Shown here: positions 26,001 to 38,000 of the stretch, piece after piece
How the letters are laid out: each line of letters begins with the position of its first letter
Position numbering within the stretch: the stretch's first letter is position 1
Source of the DNA: Owenia fusiformis
Lineage: Eukaryota > Annelida > Polychaeta > Sabellida > Oweniidae
Length of the DNA stretch: 60,000 nt
Assembly: GCA_903813345.2 (NCBI GenBank)
Contig: CAIIXF020000005.1
Span: 24,929,375 to 24,989,374, forward strand
Direction: 5' to 3'
Translations under genes and position numbers: made by a program
Notes under the pieces: generated by a model
Seen by the model: only the letters and a program-made list of their open reading frames with translations
Told to the model about the DNA's origin: nothing
Databases searched by the model: none

Positions 26001-29000
26001 AGCAGCCATATTAAAAAAGCCTTTTTGAGCAGAGGTCCTTGCATTTTTTCAGGAAAAATGGCATTCACTTTGAAATTAGCGACTATTTTAAAATTTCTGC
26101 CTGAGCAAAGATCATATGTCCCTATGGCATCAGCATATTAAATATTACATTTTTAAAGAAAAATAATACCAAATTTTGATTTGAAAGGCCATATTAAAAA
26201 TTCCCTCTACAGCAGGGGTACTTTGTCCATAAGGCATAAGCCTATAAAATGTGAACCAAATCCATCAACTGGTATTTGGGTTATGGATGGACAACTTTTT
26301 CCTATAGAATCAAAGTTTGGTGGGATAATGAGTAAATATCTATCCTACCTATGCGAAAGATGTAATTGAGTAACTGATGAGGATGAGACACCTTGTTCCA
26401 TAGCAACTGTATCATGTCACACGTCAATAGCTCCAGCATCATCTCTACAATACAAATACGCTAAAAAATTAGTACACTCTACTTGAAAATGGCAAAGGAA
26501 ATTATAACTGGATGACTTCTTTACTTCAATCCAGAGGAATATAGCATTAGATGGGTAGGTATTAAGATATGAGGCTATAGAATATATAATTGCACTTTCT
26601 CCCCTTGATTATCAATCAGTATTATGATTTTCGCATCATTCTGTTCCTTTTAGAAAGGATCACCCTTACCTGCATTAGCTGTGGCCAGGTTCATCAGGTG
26701 TTTGTCTATATAGGAGTTCCCTGCCTTGAAACCACACCCATGGAGGGTCAACTCTTCCGTTGGTAAAGCATCCCTCACCTCCCTGCTGAATACCTCCTCC
26801 CCGGGGTGCCGCTCCATGATTTTACGATTTTCAACTTGAAACTATAAACACAGCATGAAATAACTACATACTAAAACAGTGTTTAAATATTTTTCAGGTC
26901 ATTTATCAAACTAGAAAAACAGCATCTCCATGGAGTAGCAAATCCCTCTGAACAAAACATGCTTTGATAAATGACGGCCATATAAAATTTGAGCCAAATC
27001 CATCCACTAGTATTTGAATTATCAAAGATAATGTTTTTATGAAACATGGATGCCATTTTGAAATTCAGCTCAAATGTCCCAAAGCATCAGCATATAGAAT
27101 TTAATCCAAATCAGTCAACTGGTACTTGAGTTATCAAGGATTACATGTTTAATGATAAATGGCAGAGATTTGAAAATTTCTTCTCAAGCAGAGCTCCTTT
27201 ATCTCTAGGAATCAGTTTATAAAATTTGAAGTAAATCTATCCACTGGTATTTGAGTTATCAAAGATTACCTTTTTTATGAAAAATGGCAGCCATTTTGAA
27301 ATTCAGCTGACGCCTTTGAAGTTTCTTCTGAAGCAGATCCCCTTTTTCCCTAGACATCAGCATATAAAATTGGAACCAAATCCACTAACTGGTATTTGCG
27401 TTATCAATGATTACGTTTTTTTAATGGAAAATGGCGGCCATTTTGAAATTCAGTGGCCATGTTGAAAATGTCTTCTTGAGCAGAACTTCTTTGTCTCTAG
27501 GCATCAGCATATAGAATTTGAACCAAATCCGTCAACTGGTATTTGAGTTATCAAAGGTTATGTTCTTTTACGAAAAATGGTGGCCATTTTGAAATTTAGC
27601 TGCCATCTTGGAAATCCCTTCTTGAACAGAGCTTCTATGTCCCTAGGCATCAGCATACAAAATTTGAACCAAATCCATTCAATGGCATTTGAGTTATCAA
27701 AGATAATGTTTTTTTACCAAAAATTGCGGCCATTTTGAAATATAGCGGCCATCTTGAACATGTCTTCTTGAGCAAGACTCCTTTGTACCCAGGCAACAGC
27801 ATATTTTAAACCAAATCCATCCACGAGTATTTGACTTATCAAAGATTTTTTTTCCTAAAAATGGCCGCCAATTTTAATTAAGCGGCCATATTGAAAATTC
27901 TTTTTCGATCAGAGGTCCTACCCCCATAAGGCATATGCCTATACAATTTGAATCAAATCCGTCAACCCGGGTATTAGAGTTATTGCCCGGAGAGATGGAC
28001 GAATGGACGGCTTTCCTATATCCCCCTCAAACTTCGTTCGGTGGGATAATGATGAAGATAGTTGCTTGAATGCTTCGATCAGTAAAATTCAATGTATTTT
28101 TCAATTTAATAACTCATTCTGAGTTCTGACTGTCTTGGAGAAGGCAGGGGTTTCATTAGCAGCAGGCAACAGGCGATTTTCAATGGTTATTTTCACAAAA
28201 TGACGTATTATCTTTAGGGACTTTTCAACTTTTCCATGTTAAATTTATGATTTTCCATTAATTTTGCCTGTTGTTTTCATCTATTTAGCCTGTTGTGAAA
28301 AATTCTAGTGAAACCCCTGAGAAGGTATTCAGATTCTTTAGACTAGTTGAGATCTACAACTGAACACCAGAGTCATATTAATTTCCAATGCAGAGAAAGG
28401 TACGCAGAATTCTTAAACAGATGATACAAGTAACTGAGCACCAGAGAGTTAATAGTACCTCATAATGTAGAAAAAGGTACAGAGTTCTTCGACAGTTGAT
28501 ATATGTAACCAAGCACCAGAGAGTACCTTATAAAATGACCTGTGAAGTGGAACACCCCTAGAAGAAGAGTCCCAAGACCAACTGACATAATGTAAAATGA
28601 ACCTCTATAAAAGGAACACCTCTCAAGTAGAACACTTATTAAAGGTTCCACTAAGACAGGTTTACTGGAATTTATGGAAATGGATGATACTGTACCTTTT
28701 TAAGCTTCTCACGACTATCATGTCCAAGATTCTCCCCTGTGTCTAAAACAAATTATAAAAAAAAATTACAATATAACAATGTAACTATTTTTTATCTCAA
28801 CTTTTTGTAAAATTTAACCATGGGCTTAATTGAAAGCTCATGATTTAACCAATACAACAACATGAAAAATGTCATCACCTGGCTACAATTATAAAACTGT
28901 AACCATCTGTTACAAAAACAGAAACTCACCCATAATGGATATCTTTAAAACCCCCAAAGGAGCCAAAATCCAACATTATCACGCCTAACCATCGCATAAG

Positions 29001-32000
29001 CAGGCGTCACCGTACAGCGTCAAAAAATACAGTAGAACAGTTTTCTGTACGGTGACGAAATTTAACTTAGTTGAAGCAAAAACTATAATGAGGGTTTTAA
29101 AAAGATTAATTAGACGTAAATAAATACGATTTCGGGTGTAATAAAAACAGCATTCTCTTAAGAATGGTTTTAACTTTCTAATTATGACAAAAGTTTTTCG
29201 AGCACTGTTCGGATTTTTTCTGACTGGATCGGCCCACATAATCGACTTGAGAGAAAAATGTTGTTTTTTTCACTTTTCGTTTGGTTATTATTTTCCCTGT
29301 CGTCTGAGAGTATGGATTATTTTTATGAGAATATGTATTTGTTATCTACACATTTTAGAACAGATGAATATTCGGCAAAAAATCATTCAGTGTATTTATT
29401 CAAAAAAGATCAGAACTGTACAGTGACGCATCAGCTGTACGGTGACGCTTCCTTAGATTTTATGAAGAGCTCTAAGCTTACTGTTCGAACAAGAGGTAAA
29501 GAAGCGTCAGATCTACATGTACATTATCACTGGTAAGTATCAAGCGAAGGTTACAGCCGTCACCTTCGCATTTAAGATGGCGGACAGGAAGTATCAATTT
29601 CGATATTTTTAGTTTTCATGGAATTAACTATTTGAAAGTTGACGTAATGCTTTGGTATCATTTGAACTAAACCAGACTTTTCTCAAATGACTAACAAAGA
29701 TAGCCTACACAGCCATCTTTACCCCATGCAATATATTGCATCTTTCATCCTAAAAAGTCACACGTGCAAGATGAGATTTACTTGTGACATCCCTTGTTTT
29801 AAAACATCAATAACATAGCAACAAGAGAGTTTTTGGTTTCATGATCTTTACCGTATCATACATTTCCAGTAACCTTCCATTATGTATGTAACGGCGCTAT
29901 ATATGAACAAATGATCATACTCCAGAGTTTCCATTTCATACAATCTTAGTCTCATTTAGTTCATCAAAGCATGGCGTCACCGTACAGCTGGTGCGTCACC
30001 GTTCAAATTTGATCTTTTTTAAATATACATAATGCATGGTTGTTTGCTGAATCTTCGCCCGTTCTAAAATGTGTAGTCAACAAATACATTTTCTCAAAAA
30101 AATAATCCATACTCTCAGACGGCAGGGAAAATAATAACCAAACGAAATGTGAAAAAACAACCTTTTTTCACTTGGGTCGATTATGTGGGCCGATTCACTC
30201 AGAAAAAATCCGAACAGTGCTCGTAAAACGTTTATCATAATCAGTTAGTTAAAACCATTTCTAAGAGAATGCTGTTTTTATTTCACATGAAATCGTATTA
30301 GTTTTCATCAAATTAATTTTTTTTAAACCCTTGTCATAGTTTTTGCTTCAAAGCAGTTAATTTGCGTTACCGTACAAAAAACTGTACTCCGCTATTTTTT
30401 GACGCTGTACGGTGACGCCTGCTTACGCGATGGTAAGGCGTGATTATGACTGTCCGAAATTTGTTGCAATACTTTCCCTCCTCTTTTCTAATAATTTATC
30501 ACATCTTTTCATTTTTAGACAAAAGTGGCGACATATTGTTACAATTTTTTGTGTCTGGCATTTTGTCAAAATTGATCTTTTATTTTTGTTTTAAACCTTT
30601 AACTTGGTTTGATTTTGGATGCATATCTCATCTTATAAAATGATTATGAAGAGTGCTTAAAGTGGCAGCAAAGTATATACAGTAAAGTGTGAAATCTTTG
30701 AAGCAATTTTTCAAAAGATATGGCAAAACATGGCAATACATTCATTATATCTGCAAATATTCCTGATATGATTCCAGATAGCTGATCAAATGTGGGATTA
30801 TATAGGACTTTTCACGAAGAAATATTATAAAATACCAACAAGACTCTATACTTTGTTTCTTCTTAAAGTGCTTTGAACCCCTACTCTTTAAATAAGCTAA
30901 ATTCATATGATTACCATTCAGACTTAACTGAGAGTCCTCTTTCTCTTCAACCTCAGCCTCATCACCTGCCCTCATGCTAGCATTCTAGAAATACAACATG
31001 TTTCCTTTAATATTCTAGGTAGGAGTAAACAAGGTTACATGTGCTAATTTACAAGGCATTTTATGTTTATGAAATATAGACCGAAGACAAGGTGTTATAT
31101 CGACGAATAAACCCCACAGGGTAGGTATAAACATTTTCTTTTCGAAAGCTTTTGTGCCTAGCCCTGCAGGGTTTATTCGTCAATATAACACCTCATCTTT
31201 GGTCTATATTATGATTTAAACATGGAAACTCCCCAAAATGATATTTTGAATATTCATTATGGTCCGCCATTTCTACAGTCCAACGTTATGACGTCACACA
31301 TTACTCGTAATTACCTGGGGTATTGTTGATGAATATACCCCGGGAGAAATATTGACTTTGTTTAAAGTTTATAGAAAGCATGAATACAGTCATGTTCGAT
31401 ATTATAAGTTATTCAATGATTCGAGTGAAATAAAGAAAATATTCTTCCCGAGAAGGTCGTATTTCACGATGCGCTAGCAGAGTGAAATACAGACGTTCAA
31501 GGGAAGAATATTTTCTATATTTCACGAGAAATCATTGTATAACTTTTTATTCCATGATTACTCAGATAAAACTCCCCTAAATCAAGTTCATTTCCTTGTC
31601 TTGGGACCGGAGAAATAAACAGATCAACCTTCTCACCTCAAAAATATTCTACATCGATATTTCTTCAAAATCTTTTCGAGTTTCTTCAACATTTTTCTTC
31701 AATTTTATCAGCTGGAACAGTGTAACGAAACGTTTTTTCGACTTTCGTCTGCCATATTGGATTTTTACTTGATTTTTTTATTGATTTTTTTATAATTACA
31801 GATGAGTGTTTTTTATCCTAAAATAATAAATTGTGGTGATCACCGTATCATTTCTTGATATTCAAATCAGATATTTCTAGCAAAATGCAAATATAGCATG
31901 CGTTGGTGTTAACAGATCGCCATTGATTTTTCAGTAATAGTCATATCCTGGATGGAAATCTGGGGCGTTGGGATACTGGACCGTATCCCAACGCTGACGT

Positions 32001-35000
32001 CATTTTCAATCTGTATTCAATGCTAAGTGGAAAGTGCGTATAAATACAGGATATATTTAAGTCACATGGACCAATCAGATTGCAGGGAATTTCACCATCA
32101 TGGAATAATACTTTTTATCCAAGGATGCAAATATGTATTTCCTTCCTCAGTTCCAAATGTATTACTTCATGTAAATGACGTTTTTACAATGAAACATTTT
32201 GAATGATGTAGATTTTCTGTTCAGTTGAAAATCCCTCCCCTCTATCCCCACTTTCAATTTAAAACCCCTATCCCTCTCCCTTCTACCCCATGTATAACTG
32301 AATACACTGACCCCTCCTGTTTCTCCATTTGTGGTTGAAAATCCCTCCCTCTGTTTGATAATTGTCTTCAACTTCATCGTTCTCTTGATGAGATCATCAA
32401 AAACTTTCGCATCAAGGTCGTTAGAAGCCACAGGCACTGGGAGATAGGAGTCTTCCTCACTAAGCGATTCATCTTCATTATCACTAGGCTCTAAGCAAGC
32501 TCCGCTGGAATCAAAGTAAATGGTTGTTTCAATTATACATTTTAAGACATCATCACAGCTTTACAATGGCAACTCAATGTAGTATGAAATCCCAACAAAC
32601 AAATTATCTTATTGCATCTGAAATAGCAGTATGTCACAATGTGATATTTCAGAATAATAAACCCATAGATCTTCTAATTATTGAGAATTTTTGCATTAAG
32701 TGGCCATTTTGCAATTTCCAAAGCAAAATAAGATTTTTTGCTGTAGCTGACATGTAATTTGGCCCAAATTAGCCACCTGGTGATGAAACTGGAAACTAAC
32801 GACTGGCACCTTGGTGATTTAAATGCGACAACTTTCGAGTCGTGATTTTTCAGCAAGTCAAAAGTTTATTACTACTGTAAATGAAATTACTGAATCCTGC
32901 AATATGTTTTACTTTGAATAAGTGGAAGGGACAATAATACGAAGAAAAGGCACACTTACATCATGGCTTGGATACTACTGGTGGTTGGGTCTCCTGCTTT
33001 GAGAGCTGAGGGTGTTTCCTGAAGATCATCATCTGAGTTGTCACTATCACTCAATTCAACATCGCTGAATTCAATATCTACATCAACTGCAACAATAATG
33101 CATTCTGTCATAACACTTATATGATACTAGATAACAGCAATGCCAAGTTGTAGCAAATTCCACCAAAAGCCATTGCTGCCACTTTCGGAAATGGCTGCCT
33201 ATCAGCCAAATCATCATTAGACAGTGCAATATGCTTCTCAGCATTCATAAACAAAATATTCACAATAACCACTCCACTATTTTTAAGTTATAGAAACTAT
33301 GTTACCAAAGTAACCATAACATAACTAAAATGTAATGGTGATCATAGAACAATACATATTTACATATCTGCATAAAATTTGAGTTGAAAGTATTAAATAA
33401 ACACTTATTTTCCTTTTTTCGAGAATTTATGGATATACTCTCATATCTTCAATTTGTACTTTTGAGAGATCTCAAAATTAACAAATGTTCCTGCTGACAG
33501 ATTCAAATTTAAACCCAATTGGCCAACCTTCAACAATATTTGTAGATCCTACCTGAATTCATCTGTGATCCTAGAGACCCTGTAGGTTTCTGTATCCGCT
33601 TGACTGGACTATCAATCAGTGGAAGATCCTCCTCTTCATACTTCACAGGTTCGTTTGAAACTTTCCCAACAATTACTTCCTCAGCATTAACTTCCTCACT
33701 ACTATCACTACTGACTGATGGTTTCTCATCATCATGATCTATTGATTGTTCATTTTCAGTTTGAATTACATCGGTTCCTTCAGGTCCTTCAATTGACCTC
33801 TTCTTGTAGCGATCAAAGAATGGACTCTTCTTGACATTCCCAGCTATTCTATCAATGTTTGATTTAACTTTAGGGGTACTCAGTAATCCCTTTCTTTCAT
33901 TTGTAGTGGCATCATCGTCTGCACTTAGACCTTTATATATAACTTGAAAAGTAAATTAATTCTTTTTAGGAGTATGACATAACAAGTACATTATCAGGAT
34001 GGGTTAACATAGTACATGCTTGAATGCTGTAGAACTGGTAACTTGGACATAACAAAACTTTGGTGAGATGGTCCCTAAAGCAATTCAATTAAGAATGATA
34101 CAGCAGGACTCTCACAAGGAAATCATTAGGCTGTGATGCTGATCACATCTAAGACACTAAGACGCCAGCAAAGTGAGAGCATGCATGGGATATACACAAG
34201 CAAGTGAGTGTGCCTAACACATAAACTACGAGATATGTAGAGTGTAGAGTGGATATGGGGAGTTCTCCCCAGGGTAAATTTTGAAATTTACATAAAATAT
34301 GATGTATTCTTAGTATTTATGGTACAGTACTATTTTTTAAATTATGGGACTATATTTTTAATTTATTTTAATAAAAATGCATCTATTTGGTGCTATCTGA
34401 GAACTGAATCCAGACTGGATGAATTTTGGTGATTGAATGCACCCATGACGTCTACTTAAATAAGGTCTGTAATGATAATAACTCAACGAATTGATTTAAT
34501 CTAGCTGAATACCTGCCGTTGATCGCTGATTGGGACTTTGTTGAAGCTTTCTTTCAGTAGCACCCTCCTCAGCCTTAACCTCTTCATCAACGTGACCTCT
34601 TGATTGCTCATTTTCAGTTTGAATTACATCGGTTCCTTCAGGTCCTTCAATTGACCTCTTCTTGTAGCGATCAAAGAATGGACTCTTCTTGACATTCCCA
34701 GCTATTCTATCAATGTTTGATTTAACTTTAGGGGTACTCAGTAATCCCTTTCTTTCATTTGTAGTGGCCTCGCCATCTCCACTTCCTCCTTTTTTATATT
34801 CCATGAAAAGTAAATTCATTTTAAGAGATGTTCTAAAATCATCATCTTTTATATAAACAAAGATGACTACAGTACATATTTTACTTCATTGTAGTATTTA
34901 AAAATCAATTTATAGAAATTCTAAATCCAATGAAGAATGATACAACAGGGCTATCACCAGGGAATCATTAGGTTGTGGTGCTGATCATACATAAGACACT

Positions 35001-38000
35001 GACATGGAAGCAAAGTGAAAGCATGGGGTATTTGAAGCAAGTGAGGTGAATGAGCCTAAATTCATGCTTGTTAAAAACATCTACAAATCGTTGAGCCCTG
35101 GGCTTAAATCCTTTTATAAAATAAACATTTATTCTCCAAATATTGATGTGGCTCTAAGTTAAATGAATACAATGATTCAGTCATCATATAAAATTACCAC
35201 ATCTATAATGATGATTACTCAAATAATTGATTTAGTTCAGTTAATTACCTGCTGTTGGTTGCTGATTGGGACTCTGGTGAGGCTTTTTTTCTGGAGTGTG
35301 CGCATCAGACCTGCCCTCTACTGAACTCTTACGATGCTGGTCGAATCTTTTAGTTTTAGTTTGATCGCCATCTTCAGGGGAATGAGGGAGGAGCTTAATA
35401 TGTCCAAGAGGGGTTTGACCTGGAAATAGGTTGGTGTAAAGGTCTTGTTGGTCCTTGAAGGTGACTGGCTTCACTTCTGGGTTACTGATACGTCTCCTGG
35501 GTTTATATCTTGACATTTCAGGATCTGTGTGTTTCATAAAGTCATTAGAATCATCTGATTTGTAACGATGCCACCTGTTGGATCTTGATTTAGGTCTGCA
35601 GTTTGACTTTATGTCACCACACAGATTAACCTGGCAGTTAAATGTTGTAAAATCGGATGAACTGATGGAATATTTTGAATCAAGTTTGTTTCGTTCTTCT
35701 TCTGTTGAGAATGCTTTTAGTGGTAGTTGTTCTGATGTATTAGTGGAAGGTAATAGGTCTAATGACTCTCTTGGACTGTGTTGTGCAGATATAATTGTAT
35801 TGTCTTTCTGCTTATGAATTTCACAGTCTGGTTGGAATTCATCAGCAATTTGGTCAACAGAGATTGAATTGTCAAGTTCTGGTAGCTCACATTCTTCTAA
35901 GTTGAAATTAGCATCAAGCAATGTAACTGAACTTTTTGTGCTAACTTTCTTCGTTTGTATGAACTCAGATGGTGGAGTGAGGTATACTGATGGTGTATCA
36001 ATTGAGTTTCTTGGCTTTTTCACTGTTGACGGTGTGCCCGATGGTGTGATAAACTTCTCATTTTCTTCATCAGATTCAGAATGTCTTCTTTTGTTTGAGA
36101 TTTTTCTTCCGCTGTCTAGAGCTTTATAATAACCTAATGGTTTTGTTTGACTTCGGTGACTTTGTCTTGTACTTGCATCTACTACTGCAGATGCAGAAGG
36201 CTGATTCTCCTGTTCCAATGTCTTAGTCTTAAAAAAGTTGGTAATACACTGATCACTGCAAAATAGGATATAACAGGTGAAATCACACGAATCACATTAC
36301 ATGTATTACAACCTATTCCAGCATTGGAGCAATATACACTTTGTCAAAAGGATGAAATATCAAAATATTTTGACCAAAACAGGTAATACTTATTATTATA
36401 AGTACATGTACCTCAGTGAAAGGATATTTTCTCAAAAGGGTGATATACACCCTAATTTTACTTGCTATCGCCAAATTACTCAATATGATTGGGATTTGGA
36501 CCATTGGGATTTGGATAAATGGGATTCGGACCAAGAGGATTCGGACCAATAGGATTCAGATGATTGGGATTCAGACAATTTGGATGAAAGGGATTCATAT
36601 AACCTTTTTCAAAGGCTGGACTGGTCTGATATAGAGCAGCCTTTGATCACCAACAATAAGTTGCTAAAGAATCGTAATAGCTGAAAATAATGGATCCAAC
36701 TGCTTACTTTATATCTCCAAATGTTCCCTACACCTCCATCCTCTCTAAAGGTCTGAAAGTTATCAGCTGCTCCTGTGTGGATCAGGACTTCTCTTTATCC
36801 TTGAGTGAATATTTTATAGCGAAAATCAAGATGTCAGTTTTGACTTAAATCCATGAAATAGCATCCCGAGATTTCCAAATGAACTTTAAGGTAAGCCTGT
36901 ACTTTGATGAAATTTCATGACCATATGCTATTTTCAGATATAAACATAACTCATCCAATACATACATGACCTACATCTTTCATTTTTGCACAATAGGTGA
37001 GGGTTGATAATTTTTTAGAATGTATGAATAACTAAAATATTCAGTGGTCTAACTTTCAATAATGCAAAAAATTGCAATTGCAAGTGCAGTTTGATTAAGA
37101 TTGCATTAAGATCACTTTCTACCATTTTGATGACCATGTACAAAACTCATTCCAGCCTAAATCTTTCAGTTTTCATAAACAAAAAGTTGCTTTAGTGTAT
37201 CCATTTTATTATATCTGAGTTTTAAATTTTCTTAGAATGTATAAATAACGAAAATTGAGCAATCTTATTTTCAAAATTGCAAAAATTTCTCATCGTGCAT
37301 CTGCAAAATGGTTGAACTTCCAGTATAGGAAATCACTGCAGATTTCAAATGCTACTTCGTAAATTTCTGTCAAAACCACCATTTGGTTTCTCATGAGAAA
37401 ATGTCAACTCAGGGATAAAGACAAGTCCTGATCAACACAGAAGCAGTTACCTTTCGCAAACGGAAGATGGAGATGTAGGAAACATTTGGAGATATAAAGT
37501 AAGCAGTTGAATTCAGACATCAGCTGTCATGATTGTCTAGCGGGCTATTGAGGACAAGCAAAGGCTGTCTATGAGACCACTCAAACAGTCTGAAAAGGGT
37601 AAAGATTCGTACATACACTGTGTGGTACCATGGGCTTTCAAGAAGCCCATGATGGTACCATACAGTTTTGAGCATAAGCCAAGGGAAAGAAAGTTGTAAG
37701 CTCAATATAGAATTATTTTTAAACTTACTACTACTTTTCCCTTGGCCTATGCCTCATTTTGAGATTTGATTCACATAATATGGATTCAAACTATTCGAAT
37801 TTGGACGTTTGGATTCAGACACAGATTGTGGGAAGTCCTACTATTAGCTGATTATATTCTCCAGGTTATGCAGCTAAAATTCCCCTTTTAAATCATCATG
37901 GCTACTGCGCATGCATCTCGTATCTGATCTGATTGATCCAATAATCGCGAAACAAGGCGCTCTGGATCTTGGAAACAATTTTTTGATGGTTGTTCATGTG

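Larger units (their letters stand above)
30985..32311. other. SLF2 intron 6 with a cluster of hairpins
   Basis: Three long inverted repeats are listed separately (31074-31210, 31415-31545, 31966-31997). The rest is AT-rich, with CGTCA words and no recognisable exon. Confidence 0.5.

Noticed and set aside
35578-36129. Open frames on + opposite SLF2 exon 2
   Set aside because: Antisense shadows of the long coding exon. The - frame continues into matching exons and is homologous to SLF2.
36277-36634. Asp/Trp-rich frame (DWDLDHWDLDKW) as a possible gene
   Set aside because: Produced by a 15-bp minisatellite, whose period keeps several frames open. No start, splice or flanking coding signal.
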